Shown in pieces: positions 1-8,678 of a DNA stretch of 64,000 nt. Numbering within the stretch: the stretch's first letter is position 1; each line of letters opens with the position of its first letter. The translations under genes and the position numbers were made by a program. Location of the stretch: NCBI GenBank assembly GCA_045811525.1, contig JBJMTV010000043.1, forward strand, positions 42,110 through 106,109, given 5' to 3'. The stretch is from VAZQ01 sp045811525. Lineage in GTDB: Bacteria; Pseudomonadota; Alphaproteobacteria; Rhizobiales; Xanthobacteraceae. The notes beneath the pieces were generated by a model. It was not told the origin of the DNA and searched no databases. It saw only the letters and a program-made list of their open reading frames with translations.

Positions 1-1031
1 GCCAAATCCATGACCGCAAGATACTCGTCATAGAACTCACGGTGTTTTTGAGCAGAGTCGCCATCGCCCTGGACGAGGTGCCGGAAGAGATTGCGGTGCG
101 CCTCGATGTGGCGGTCGAGGTTCATGCTGACGAAGCCGTGCAGCTGCAGGAATCCTGGATAGACGTCACGCATGAAACCAGGGTGAGGAAACGGCACCTT
201 GGTAATGACGTTGCGACGAAACCAGTCCACCCCGCGCCGTTCTGCCAGCGTGTTTACGACGGTTGGATTGACCCGGGTATCGATCGGTCCGCCCATCAGC
301 ACCATGGAGTTTGGCACATGCGGATCGCCGTCCGCCTCCATCAGGGCGACAGCCGCGAGCACCGGCACGGACGGCTGACACACCGCCAGCATGTGCACGT
401 CACCACCGAGGAAATGCAGGATTGAGATCAGATAGTCGATGTAATCGTCGAGGTCGAAGCGGCCTTCGGCCACCGGCACCATGCGCGCGTCGATCCACTC
501 CGTAAGATAGACATCGTGGTTGGGCAGGAAGCCTTGCACCGTGCCGCGGAGCAGCGTCGCATAATGGCCGGACATCGGCGCCACAATGAGGAGACGCGGC
601 TGCGGGCGTCGCGGCGGATGCTTGAAGGCGCGCTGGAAATGCAGCAGGCGGCAAAACGGCCGCTGCCAGATCGGGGCCACGTGCACCGGCACTTCCTGTC
701 CGCCGACGGTGGTCGCAGTGATATTCCAGTCAGGCTTGCCGTAGCGGCGCGTGGAGCGTTCGAACAGCTCGTAGCTCGCTGCCATCGTCTTGCCGAGGGT
801 GGTGTGAGCGAGCGGATTGGCGGGATGGCGAAAGAACAGCCGAGCCGCATCGGCGTAGGCGCGGGCGGGATTGAGCAAAGACTGGCTCATTTCGTAGAGC
901 CAGTAGGCCGGAGCCGCATACATCGGTCCCGCCACACCCAACACGGCCGGAGCGCCGCCGAACTCACCGATTGCCATGCTCGCGGCCTTGCTGTCCGGCT
1001 GCACTGCAGCATCCAAAGGATTATCCGTCAT
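1..1031 (-). CDS. phaZ: Intracellular polyhydroxyalkanoate depolymerase (3' end cut by window edge)
   Basis: Reading leftward from an ATG at 1031, the frame stays open to the edge, so about 343 residues are visible and the C-terminus is missing. The visible protein carries GPMYAAPAYWLYEMSQ near the N-terminus and, about residue 220, AVCQPSVPVLA. CQP is the cysteine-nucleophile motif of intracellular PHB depolymerases of the Ralstonia PhaZ type, which replace the usual lipase-box serine. Family knowledge: the enzyme hydrolyses stored poly-3-hydroxybutyrate granules in the cytoplasm to mobilise carbon. There is no signal peptide, which agrees with an intracellular role. The remaining missing part should carry the catalytic His. 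The neighbour to its right is an unrelated ABC exporter on the same strand, 130 bp upstream. The family assignment is firm; granule specificity is inferred. Confidence 0.9.
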   Translation of the reverse strand, partial: MTDNPLDAAVQPDSKAASMAIGEFGGAPAVLGVAGPMYAAPAYWLYEMSQSLLNPARAYADAARLFFRHPANPLAHTTLGKTMAASYELFERSTRRYGKPDWNITATTVGGQEVPVHVAPIWQRPFCRLLHFQRAFKHPPRRPQPRLLIVAPMSGHYATLLRGTVQGFLPNHDVYLTEWIDARMVPVAEGRFDLDDYIDYLISILHFLGGDVHMLAVCQPSVPVLAAVALMEADGDPHVPNSMVLMGGPIDTRVNPTVVNTLAERRGVDWFRRNVITKVPFPHPGFMRDVYPGFLQLHGFVSMNLDRHIEAHRNLFRHLVQGDGDSAQKHREFYDEYLAVMDL

Positions 1032-1161
1032 ATAAACAACATAGCAGGCAATGCTTTGCTAACAGTTTCGCGCTGAACAACAACGCTTTGGCCGGCACTG
1101 TAGCTTTTGCGCCGCAGCAAACCTGCCATGAATTTGCCGCAGGAACCAGGGGGCGCCAGCA

Positions 1162-2007
1162 TTACTCCCCAGTCTGCAACAGCGATCCCACGCGCCGCGA
1201 GCTTGCGAGCAACTGCAGGAACGCCAGTCCGGCGGCGCTGAAATAGATGATGTTGAGCGCGAACGCTTCCAGCATCAGGTCGAGGCGGAATTCCTGCTGC
1301 ATGATCAGGGCCCGCATGCCCTCGAACACGTAGGTCGGCGCCAGCAGCCAAGCAATTGCTTGCAGCCAATGCGGAAGGACGCTCACCGGGTAGTATACGC
1401 AGGTGAGCGGCATCAGCACGAACATCAAAGTCCAGGCAAGCGTCTCAGCGCCCATGCCATTGCGCAGGATAATGCCCGCAACGACCATGCCGATCGCCCA
1501 ACTGGTCAGGATGAGGTTGAGGAAGAAAGCCACGAGGGCGAGGCCGAGGCCGTACAGGTTGAAGCCGAAGAACGCGATCGCCAGCAGCGTCACCGGTATC
1601 ATGCCGATTGCCAGCCGAATGAGGCTCATGATCATCAGTGCCGATACGAACTCCACCGGACGCAAGGGACTGATCATCAGGTTGGTGAGATTGCGCGACC
1701 ACATCTCCTCCAGGAACGACACGGAGAAGCCAAGCTGGCCGCGGAATAACACATCCCACATCAGCACGGCGCCGATGAACACGCCGCTTGCCCGGGCAAA
1801 GAACCCGGAATTCTGCGCGATGTAGAATTGCAGGAATCCCCACACGAACAGCTGGACCGCGGGCCAATAGATGAGCTCGACCAGCCGGGTCCAGGACGAG
1901 CGCAAGAGATAGACGTAGCGCAGCACCATGGCGGCGATGCGCTGCGCCGGCCGTGTAGCGCTGGCTCTTCCCGGGGCATCCGAAGCCAAAACGATGCTGC
2001 GGCTCAC
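1162..2007 (-). CDS. ABC-2 type exporter permease
   Basis: This 281-residue protein is almost entirely hydrophobic after a 30-residue polar N-terminus, with about six predicted membrane segments (for example around FVWGFLQFYIAQ and the C-terminal FSAAGLAFLQLLA). The loop SRNLTNLMISPLRPVEF has the typical look of ABC-2 permeases. It starts at a GTG that overlaps the stop of the ATPase gene by four bases (GTGA), so the two are translationally coupled and should form one half-transporter complex in the inner membrane. ABC-2 exporters move polysaccharides, lipids or drugs; nothing in the sequence or context tells which substrate is handled here. Confidence 0.9.
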   Translation of the reverse strand: MSRSIVLASDAPGRASATRPAQRIAAMVLRYVYLLRSSWTRLVELIYWPAVQLFVWGFLQFYIAQNSGFFARASGVFIGAVLMWDVLFRGQLGFSVSFLEEMWSRNLTNLMISPLRPVEFVSALMIMSLIRLAIGMIPVTLLAIAFFGFNLYGLGLALVAFFLNLILTSWAIGMVVAGIILRNGMGAETLAWTLMFVLMPLTCVYYPVSVLPHWLQAIAWLLAPTYVFEGMRALIMQQEFRLDLMLEAFALNIIYFSAAGLAFLQLLASSRRVGSLLQTGE

Positions 2008-2762
2008 TGTGCTGCCTCGCGGGCAGCGCCGCGGCCGCGCGCGACGTCGAGGAACACTTCCTCGAGATTCTCTCTCCCGTAGCGAATGAGCAACCGCTCG
2101 GGCGTGTCGTCATCCTCGATGCGGCCGCGTTTCATGATGACAACGCGCTCGCACAGCCGCTCTACCTCGGCCATGTTGTGCGAGGCGAGCAGCACAGTGG
2201 CACCCCGCTCCTTGCGGAACTGCTCGAGGCGGGCGCGCACCCAATCCGCAGTGTCGGGGTCGAGTGAGGCCGTGGGCTCATCGAGCAACAGCACGCGTGG
2301 CGAGTTGATCAGGGCTTTGGCCAGCCCGACCCGCGTTTTCTGACCGGCGGAAAGCTTTCCCACCGGCCGATCGAGAAACTCCTCCAAGTCAAGCTGCTCG
2401 GCAAGTGTCGCGATCCGCGCTTGAAGATGGGGTACCGCATAGAGCCGCCCGAACACTTTGAGATTTTGCCGCACCGTCAGCCGATGCGGCATGTCGATGT
2501 AGGGGCTCTCGAAATTCATCTCATGCAGCACCTGATAGCGCTGGCGCGGCATCTCGGCGCCGAGCACTTTCACGCTGCCGGAGGTGGGCATCACCAGGCC
2601 CAGGATCATGGCCAATGTCGTGGTTTTCCCGGCACCATTGCCGCCCAGCAGGCCGGTGATGGAGCCCTGCTCGAGGGCTAAGGAAATGCCGTCTACCGCG
2701 CGTGTCGTCTTGTACACTTTGGCGAGCTGGTCGAGGGCAATGGCAGGCGGGTAGTTTGGCAT
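2004..2762 (-). CDS. ABC exporter ATP-binding protein
   Basis: This is a 252-residue cytoplasmic ATPase with Walker A GGNGAGKTT (about residue 40), signature LSAGQKTRVGLAKAL, Walker B VLLLDEPTASLD and the switch His in LLASHNMAE. The signature has SAGQ rather than SGGQ. It energises the coupled ABC-2 permease downstream. I placed the start at the ATG at 2762, because the conserved domain begins within ten residues. An in-frame TTG at 2819 would add 19 residues with no family support. The C-terminus is short, without the extra domain of O-antigen exporters, so a drug- or lipid-type exporter is slightly favoured; that is inference. Confidence 0.92.
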   Translation of the reverse strand: MPNYPPAIALDQLAKVYKTTRAVDGISLALEQGSITGLLGGNGAGKTTTLAMILGLVMPTSGSVKVLGAEMPRQRYQVLHEMNFESPYIDMPHRLTVRQNLKVFGRLYAVPHLQARIATLAEQLDLEEFLDRPVGKLSAGQKTRVGLAKALINSPRVLLLDEPTASLDPDTADWVRARLEQFRKERGATVLLASHNMAEVERLCERVVIMKRGRIEDDDTPERLLIRYGRENLEEVFLDVARGRGAAREAAQ

Positions 2763-2889
2763 TCTCTCGTACTGCTCAAGCCAAGGCTCAGATGTGGCAA
2801 GGCGAGGAGGCCGAGGCAAGGGGCGCGCTGCGCCGGGTTGAGCCCCGCTGGCGAAGGCCTACATTAGCCGCGTGAACGAACGCGGCCCC

Positions 2890-4188
2890 ATGGAAGCACA
2901 CCGAGCCGAACGAAGCGTTCGGCTCGACACCTTGGTGCGACTGCGCTGGCTTGCCGTGATCGGCCAGACGAGTGCGGTCTTGGTCGTCTATTACGGCCTC
3001 GATTACGACCTCAAAATCTGGGCGTGCCTCGCCGTGATTGCACTCGCGGCTTGGCTGAATATGGCGCTGCGGATCCGCTTCCCGCTGGCCCAGCGACTGG
3101 AGCCGGATCGAGCGGCATGGCTCTTGGCTTTCGATCTTGCCGAGCTTTCCGTCCTCCTGTTCTTCACGGGCGGGCTGCAGAACCCGTTCGCAATCCTTCT
3201 TCTCGGTCCGGTGCTGATCTCCGCCACGGCGTTGCCGCCGCGCATGACGCTGATGCTAGGCGGCTTTGCCATTGGCTGCGCCACCGCGCTGATCTTCGTA
3301 CACGACCCGCTGCCATGGGGCAGCGACGCACCGCCCGACCTGCCGGCGGTCTATGTCACCGGAGTATGGCTTTCCATCCTGCTGTCGATCGCCTTTATCG
3401 GCCTGCATGCCTGGCAGGTCACGGAGGAATCGCGCCAGCTCGCCGACGCGCTCGCTGCGACTGAGCTCGTCCTCGCGCGCGAGCAACACCTCTCGCAGCT
3501 CGACGGTCTCGCCGCGGCCGCCGCGCATGAGCTCGGGACGCCGCTCGCCACGATCACGCTGATCGCCAAGGAGCTGTCGCTGGCGATTGCGCCAAGCTCG
3601 GAACATGCCGAAGACATTCGCGTGCTGAACGAGCAGGCGCGGCGCTGTCGTGAGATCCTGGGTAAGCTGACCGAGCTCTCCAGTGGCGAGCCTTTCGACC
3701 GTATGAGACTCACCTCCCTTATCGAGGAGGTGGTCGCGCCGCACCGCAATTTTGGCGTCGCCATCGACGTGGCGCTGTCGGCTGCAGATGTGAGCGAGCC
3801 GGTCGGCGGGCGAAACCCGGCGATCCTCTATGGGCTGGGCAATCTTCTGGAGAATGCCGTCGATTTCGCCAGCGAGCGCGTGGAGGTCGCGGCGGCCTGG
3901 AGCAGCGAGGACGTGGCCGTCAGCATCATTGATGACGGACCGGGCTTTGCGCCGGAGATCATGGAGCGCATCGGCGAGCCGTATGTCACGACGCGCCGGC
4001 GCGAGCGTCAGGAGAACGAGGGCGAGGCGAGCGGGCTCGGGCTCGGCTTCTTCATAGCCAAGACCCTGCTCGAGCGCTCGGGGGCGAGGCTCGACTTTGA
4101 GAACCGCGCCTTTCCTGATCGCGGGGCGGTCGTGCGGGTGCGTTGGGGACGCGGCGATTTCGAGCGCCCGATTGCCTTTGCACTCTGA
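2890..4188 (+). CDS. regB: Redox-sensing histidine kinase RegB/PrrB/ActS family
   Basis: The membrane-bound sensor of the Reg/Prr/Act global redox system has about six N-terminal membrane segments, then an H-box (AAAAHELGTPLATITLIAKE) and a GHKL ATPase domain with N-box NLLENAVDFA, DDGPGF and GLGLGFFIAKT. Two family hallmarks are visible: the heptapeptide GGLQNPF, known to bind quinone, and a Cys in EQARRCREIL downstream of the H-box, which matches the redox-active cysteine of RegB. It should therefore read quinone-pool or thiol redox state and phosphorylate the RegA protein encoded next. The start is uncertain: a GTG at 2872 would add six residues; neither site has a clear ribosome binding site. 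It is divergent from the ABC exporter. Confidence 0.93.
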   Translation: MEAHRAERSVRLDTLVRLRWLAVIGQTSAVLVVYYGLDYDLKIWACLAVIALAAWLNMALRIRFPLAQRLEPDRAAWLLAFDLAELSVLLFFTGGLQNPFAILLLGPVLISATALPPRMTLMLGGFAIGCATALIFVHDPLPWGSDAPPDLPAVYVTGVWLSILLSIAFIGLHAWQVTEESRQLADALAATELVLAREQHLSQLDGLAAAAAHELGTPLATITLIAKELSLAIAPSSEHAEDIRVLNEQARRCREILGKLTELSSGEPFDRMRLTSLIEEVVAPHRNFGVAIDVALSAADVSEPVGGRNPAILYGLGNLLENAVDFASERVEVAAAWSSEDVAVSIIDDGPGFAPEIMERIGEPYVTTRRRERQENEGEASGLGLGFFIAKTLLERSGARLDFENRAFPDRGAVVRVRWGRGDFERPIAFAL

Positions 4189-4370
4189 CCGGCATCAACA
4201 CGCCTGCGATTAACGCTGCCGCCACACGTAGCCCGAGCTTACGCTTTGTTCATTTGAGCCGGGGGCTTGGGGCGCATATCTAGCTTGTGAGCGCGGGATC
4301 CTGATCCACTCTACACCGCTCGCGCCGGCGTGCCGCAGAACCGTTGAGAACGCGGCCGGAGGTCGATTTC

Positions 4371-4931
4371 ATGAGTTTGACGGAGCAAATCGCAGCTGCG
4401 ATGCCGGACGATCGCTCGCTGCTCATTGTCGAGGATGACAAGGCGTTCCTACAGCGGCTCGCGCGAGCCATGGAGGGACGCGGCTTTGCCGTGACCACAG
4501 CGGAAACGGTCGCCGACGGTCTCACCCGGCTGGAAACGTTCTCGCCTGCTTTCGCCGTGGTCGACATGCGCCTGGAGGATGGCAACGGCGTCGACGTGAT
4601 CTCCGCGCTCAAGCGCCGGCGTCCGGACGCGCGCGCGATCATCCTTACCGGCTACGGCAACATTGCCACGGCCGTTAACGCAGTGAAGCTTGGCGCGGTG
4701 GATTATCTTTCCAAGCCCGTCGATGCAGATGATGTGGTGGCGGCGCTGCTTGCTCTCGACGGGCGCAAGGCGGAGCCGCCGGAAAACCCTATGTCAGCCG
4801 ACCGCGTGCGCTGGGAGCACATTCAACGCATTTACGAGCTCTGCGGGCGCAACGTATCCGAGACTGCGCGTCGGTTGAACATGCACCGGCGCACCCTGCA
4901 GCGGATCTTGGCCAAGCGGGCGCCGAAATAG
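4371..4931 (+). CDS. regA: Redox response regulator RegA/PrrA/ActR family
   Basis: This 186-residue protein has a receiver domain (acidic pocket VEDDKAFL, phospho-acceptor Asp in AVVDMRLEDGNG, Thr in ILTGYGN, Lys in LSKPVDADD), a short proline-containing linker, and a Fis-type helix-turn-helix at the C-terminus (NVSETARRLNMHRRTLQRIL). That C-terminal helix is nearly invariant in RegA/PrrA/ActR proteins. It controls respiration, carbon and nitrogen fixation and related redox-costly genes in relatives. I used the ATG at 4371, which gives the usual family length; an in-frame TTG at 4344 would add nine residues. It follows regB after 182 bp in the same orientation and ends at a clear intrinsic terminator. 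Confidence 0.95.
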   Translation: MSLTEQIAAAMPDDRSLLIVEDDKAFLQRLARAMEGRGFAVTTAETVADGLTRLETFSPAFAVVDMRLEDGNGVDVISALKRRRPDARAIILTGYGNIATAVNAVKLGAVDYLSKPVDADDVVAALLALDGRKAEPPENPMSADRVRWEHIQRIYELCGRNVSETARRLNMHRRTLQRILAKRAPK

Positions 4932-4949
4932 GCGCATCAGTAAGCGTTT

Positions 4950-4981
4950 GGCGGCAGGGCTGTGTGCGCAGCCGCCTTTTT
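4950..4981 (+). terminator. Rho-independent terminator after regA
   Basis: A GGCGGC / GCCGCC stem (4950-4955 and 4971-4976) encloses an inner GGCTG/CAGCC pairing and is followed directly by five T residues (4977-4981). It lies 18 bp past the regA stop, so regA transcription probably ends here. Confidence 0.75.
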
Positions 4982-5047
4982 GCTCCTTGTTGCGGTGCAA
5001 CCAATTGCCCCCTGGCGCGTTAAGCTGGCGCGAGCCGGAGACAGGGC

Positions 5048-5272
5048 ATGTACCCGAACCAGGATGCGATCCTCGAGCGCTTGGAGATCAACAAGCAGCT
5101 TGGACTGTTCTCCGATTACCTCGTGAGCTGGTCCGGGCGTGCCGGTCGGCTGAGCGCCAAGGTCACTGTATGGGGCCGAGATGGAGCACCTGTCGACGTG
5201 GTGCGCCACTACACGGCTCGGCTGCTCAAGGGCCTGGTCCCCGACCGCCGCATCAGTGTGGCTGCCGAATAG
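5048..5272 (+). CDS. Small hypothetical protein, 74 aa
   Basis: A short cytoplasmic protein with no signal peptide or membrane segment. An ATG at 5048 is preceded by GGAGACAGGGC, a good ribosome binding site. The sequence is mixed acidic/basic (DAILERLEINKQLGLFSD at the N-terminus, VWGRDGAPVDVV in the middle) and looks like a folded alpha/beta domain rather than a random frame. I do not recognise the family. It sits alone between the regA terminator and a binding-protein gene, so context gives no function. Confidence 0.6.
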   Translation: MYPNQDAILERLEINKQLGLFSDYLVSWSGRAGRLSAKVTVWGRDGAPVDVVRHYTARLLKGLVPDRRISVAAE

Positions 5273-5506
5273 CTTTCCCGCCCTGGCGCTCGATCGCTCG
5301 CTGCACCTTTAAGCCGCGCAGTGATCCCCCTGAATGCGCCCCGATGCACGCCTTAGCGTAGGCAGCCGGTGCGCCTGATGTGAATGCAGGACGTCGGAGC
5401 TTGCCCTCGGTCGCGACCCGATGGCGTTGGCGCCAGTCTTGTTGCACCTCAGCACATGTGCCAACACTCAGGTGAGCTGGACCTACGCAGCCCGGGAGGA
5501 TCAATC

Positions 5507-6718
5507 ATGACGCGTCTCCTGACTTTGCTGGCTTTCGCAGCGATGCTTGGCTCGGTACCGGCACTGGCGCAGAGCGACACCGTCAAGATTGGCGTGCTCA
5601 ACGACATGTCGGGCGTCTACTCGGACGATCAGGGTCCGGGCTCAGCGCTGGCGGCGCAGATGGCTGCCGAGGATTACGGCGGCAACGCTGCCAGCCGGAA
5701 GGTCGAGATCGTCGCCGGCGATCATCAGAACAAGACCGACCTCGGCGCGGCGGTAGCGCGGCGCTGGCTCGAGAACGAAGGCGTCAGCATGATCGCCGAT
5801 CTGCCGAACTCCGCCATAGCACTCGCCGTGAACGAGATCGTGCGCGAGCGCAACAAGGTGATGATCGGCTCCGGCGCCGGCACGGCCCTGCTGACCGGGG
5901 CCAAGTGCACGCCGAACACGGTGCATTGGACCTATGACACCTGGGCCTATGGTCACGGCCTTGCGCGTGCCCTCGCCGGGCTAAACGCCAAGAGCGTTTT
6001 CTTCATTACCGCCGATTACGCGTTCGGCCATGACCTGGAGAAGCAATTTTCCGACGAGGTGGTCCAGCGGGGCGGCCGTGTGCTGGGCTCGGCACGCCAT
6101 CCCATCGGCACAAGTGACTTCTCGGCCCTCTTGCTGCGCGCGCAAAGCTCCGGCGCCGACGTGGTTGCCTTCGCCAATGCCGGCGGGGACACCTCCAACT
6201 CGCTCAAACAGGCCGCCGAGTTCGGGCTTCGACAGCGGCAGAAGCTTGCCGCACTGATCATGGGGCAGAACAATGTGCGCGCGCTCGGCCTGCAGGCATC
6301 GCAAGGCATTCTCCTGCTGGTGCCATTCTATTGGGACATGAATGACGCCTCGCGCGCCTTCGCCGCACGTTTTCAGCAGCGCCACCCCAAGCACCTCATG
6401 CCCAATGACATGCAGGCTGGCACCTACTCGGCCGTGCTCCACTATCTGAAGGCGGTCGATCGCGTCGGCAGCGCAGCCGATGGCAAGGCGGTGGTTGCTG
6501 CCATGAAGCAGATGCCAACCGATGATCCCTTGTTCGGCAAGGGCAGCATTCGTGAGGACGGGCGCAAGCTCCACCCCATGTATCTGTTCCAGGTCAAGAC
6601 GCCGGCGGAATCGCAGAAGGAATGGGATTACTACAAGCTGGTGGCGACCGTTCCCGCCGATCAGGCATTCCGGCCACTGCAGGAGGGCGGCTGCCCGCTA
6701 GTGACGCAACAAAACTGA
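5507..6718 (+). CDS. Periplasmic branched-chain-amino-acid-type ABC substrate-binding protein (orphan)
   Basis: The 403-residue precursor begins with a Sec signal peptide ending in SVPALAQS, and the mature part opens with VKIGVLNDMSGVYSD, the standard start of Leu/Ile/Val-binding-type proteins (periplasmic binding fold type I, PF13458). The ATG at 5507 follows GGGAGGATC, and the signal peptide begins there. An open upstream extension of 41 codons is ignored. Family knowledge: such proteins deliver amino acids, amides or aromatic acids to a LivHMGF transporter. No permease or ATPase gene is near, so the transporter partner must be encoded elsewhere, or the protein acts as a receptor. The substrate cannot be read from sequence. 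Confidence 0.92.
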   Translation: MTRLLTLLAFAAMLGSVPALAQSDTVKIGVLNDMSGVYSDDQGPGSALAAQMAAEDYGGNAASRKVEIVAGDHQNKTDLGAAVARRWLENEGVSMIADLPNSAIALAVNEIVRERNKVMIGSGAGTALLTGAKCTPNTVHWTYDTWAYGHGLARALAGLNAKSVFFITADYAFGHDLEKQFSDEVVQRGGRVLGSARHPIGTSDFSALLLRAQSSGADVVAFANAGGDTSNSLKQAAEFGLRQRQKLAALIMGQNNVRALGLQASQGILLLVPFYWDMNDASRAFAARFQQRHPKHLMPNDMQAGTYSAVLHYLKAVDRVGSAADGKAVVAAMKQMPTDDPLFGKGSIREDGRKLHPMYLFQVKTPAESQKEWDYYKLVATVPADQAFRPLQEGGCPLVTQQN

Positions 6719-6776
6719 GCCTGCTCCCGCGCACCCGCCGCTGAGCAAGCAGCGCCGCCGCGATGCCGGTTGCTGT

Positions 6777-7217
6777 CTAATTCACTCTTCGATTCACTTC
6801 CAGACGGCGTGCACCAGCCTGACTTCCAGGCTCGGCGTGATCATCCTGACGGGTAAAATCGCAATACGCGAACGCAAGACCGCGGACTGAGCCGCGGAAT
6901 CGCTGCGCGTCAATCTGGACAAGGCTGAAACAGGGCTCGAACGCTAGGCCTCGAATGGACGCGCAAAACTGGTGACCTCTCGCGTATAGCGTTCCAGCCG
7001 GGAGCTTCGCCTGCTGCAAAGCTCCGTTGCCTTGCAGACGGATGCTGCCCTTGGCTGATCCGTCCCCGAACACCCCGCCCACGCCCGACGTGCCCTCAAA
7101 GCAAGAGAAGGAAAAAGTTTTGCCGATGATCACGCGCTGTACGTCATCGGTCGTCAGCTCGCGAGCTGTTGCCGGGAGGGCAGCTGCGACAGCGATGATA
7201 AGAAGAGCGAGCCGCAT
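6777..7217 (-). CDS. Secreted hypothetical protein with four conserved-looking cysteines
   Basis: This 146-residue protein has a clean Sec signal peptide (MRLALLIIAVAAALPATA). The mature part carries four cysteines (SFSCFEG, HQFCAS, EPCFS, AYCDF) that could form two disulfides in the periplasm. A glycine-rich stretch GTSGVGGVFGDGS follows the first. I do not recognise the family with certainty; similar small exported proteins are frequent in rhizobial genomes. It is convergent with the orphan binding protein to its left and has a long non-coding region upstream. Confidence 0.7.
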   Translation of the reverse strand: MRLALLIIAVAAALPATARELTTDDVQRVIIGKTFSFSCFEGTSGVGGVFGDGSAKGSIRLQGNGALQQAKLPAGTLYARGHQFCASIRGLAFEPCFSLVQIDAQRFRGSVRGLAFAYCDFTRQDDHAEPGSQAGARRLEVNRRVN

Positions 7218-7639
7218 GGGCTTGTCCCCTTCCCTGGCAGGTTTGCTCCGCCGGTTCTTAATGATTGGGCGTCGGCCTTCAACTTAACCGAGCTGTTTTA
7301 TCGCACGGTTATTACCCGGAGCCGCGCAAGGTAAACGCACTGGTGTCGGGCTGCGTTAACGCCGCGGCGACGCTGCCGGACTGCGTCCACTCTCGCCCGC
7401 ACACATGCGCGTTGCTTATAAGGGTTAGGTCTTCCTGGCTCAAAAGAGTGGCGTTGCTGAAAAGGTAAATGCGCAGGGTTTAACTTTATCGATGAGCGGC
7501 GCTGGAGCGCTCTGCTGTTATCCCTTACAGCAATGAAGAGGTGACGGCGGTCTATCGGCCGCTTTGGACTCCCATGATCCTCGCTAGGTCGCCTCTGATT
7601 GCATCAGCAACGGCGCCGGTCCGTCCTGAGCCGCCGTTT
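7218..7639. other. Non-coding region of about 420 bp
   Basis: This stretch separates the divergent secreted-protein and mipZ-like genes. It is visibly richer in A+T than its flanks and contains several GTTAAC/GGTAAA-type words. No frame has convincing codon use, and I see no tRNA or strong hairpin. It probably carries the promoters of both flanking genes; I cannot place them reliably. Confidence 0.5.
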
Positions 7640-7648
7640 GCAGGAGGT
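7640..7648 (+). promoter_or_regulatory. Strong ribosome binding site before the mipZ-like gene
   Basis: AGGAGGTGA is a near-perfect anti-16S match placed seven bases before the ATG at 7656. It supports that start over the ATG at 7758, which has only a weak GAGAACGG upstream, even though the family homology begins after 7758. Confidence 0.6.
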
Positions 7649-7655
7649 GAGCTGA

Positions 7656-8675
7656 ATGTCAGTAAGCTTGCTCGCTAAGGTTACGGCCGGAATGGCAATA
7701 CGCCTAATGCGATCTCATGTATGGTCCGCTTTCCAGTCTTTACGCCGAGAACGGACGATGCTGACCGACCAAACGCGACCGACCATCGTGGTTTTGGCGA
7801 ACCACAAGGGCGGCAGCGGGAAGTCGACCATCGCCATGCACATAGTCCTTGCCTTCTTGAAAGCTGGCAGACGTGTGGGCTCGATCGATCTTGATGGCGA
7901 GCAGAGGTCGCTGACCCGCTACATCGAAAACCGCATGGATTGGTCGCACAAGACGCAGATTTCGCTGCACTTCCCAGACCATCATTGCATCGAAAGCTTG
8001 CGACCGGGCAAAACCTGGGCTGATGGCAGCCGCATTTCCAGCCTTGTGACTGCCCTGGCAACCCTGGAACGCAATCAGGATGTGATCGTCATTGATACTG
8101 CGGGGGGCGGCGGCGAGTTGAACCTGTTCGCCCTCGGGCTCGCGGACACTCTCGTCACTCCGATTAATGACAGTTTCGTCGATCTCGACATCATTTACGA
8201 AATGGGGGCGGAGGCAAGCACCCTAACCCCGTCGCGCTATGCGCAAAGCGTACGGGAGGCGCTCGAAGCGCGGCGAACAGTGACAAAACGTCGGACTGAC
8301 TGGATCATCGTGCGCAACCGGCTGTCCCCACTCAGTTCCCGCAATCAACGTGAAGTTCTGGAAGCGCTTGAAAGCATCGCACCTAAAGGCGGCTTTCGCG
8401 TTGCGTCGGGCCTGACCGAGCGGGTCGTATACCGCGAGTTCTTCCCCTGCGGACTGACCGCGTTCGACACGCTGGAGGCATCCATTCTCGGCACGAAGCC
8501 AAGCATGTCGCATCTGTTGGCTCGCATGGAGGTCCGCAGCCTCATGAATTCGCTCGACCTCCTTCCGCAGGATGACGTCCAGCCAGTGGAGCAGCCGGGC
8601 TTCCCCACTGCACCCGAGTGGACCCAGCCGGCGCAAGTTGATCAGACAGTCCATCTTTTGGAATCACTCACATAG
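7656..8675 (+). CDS. MipZ/ParA-like P-loop ATPase
   Basis: A deviant Walker A ATPase: NHKGGSGKST has the extra lysine of the ParA/MinD/MipZ group. It shares long blocks with MipZ, the gradient-forming inhibitor of FtsZ in Caulobacter: DTLVTPINDSFVDLDI, WIIVRNRLSPLSSRNQ, and GLTERVVYREFFPCGLT. Known role of MipZ: it binds ParB at the origin and blocks FtsZ assembly near the poles. Differences from canonical MipZ are DTAGGGGE in place of a DTPG-type switch, and a diverged C-terminus, so this may be a paralogue. The start is uncertain: an excellent AGGAGGTGA precedes the ATG at 7656, but the conserved domain begins after a second ATG at 7758, and the first 34 codons have atypical third positions. 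A coiled-coil gene follows after three bases. Confidence 0.85.
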   Translation: MSVSLLAKVTAGMAIRLMRSHVWSAFQSLRRERTMLTDQTRPTIVVLANHKGGSGKSTIAMHIVLAFLKAGRRVGSIDLDGEQRSLTRYIENRMDWSHKTQISLHFPDHHCIESLRPGKTWADGSRISSLVTALATLERNQDVIVIDTAGGGGELNLFALGLADTLVTPINDSFVDLDIIYEMGAEASTLTPSRYAQSVREALEARRTVTKRRTDWIIVRNRLSPLSSRNQREVLEALESIAPKGGFRVASGLTERVVYREFFPCGLTAFDTLEASILGTKPSMSHLLARMEVRSLMNSLDLLPQDDVQPVEQPGFPTAPEWTQPAQVDQTVHLLESLT

Positions 8676-8678
8676 ATC

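Noticed and set aside
2004..2819. Longer ABC ATPase from the TTG at 2819
   Set aside because: The 19 added residues have no similarity; the conserved domain starts just after the ATG at 2762.
4189..4370. A senC-like gene between regB and regA
   Set aside because: The gap is only 182 bp and contains no open frame of useful length.
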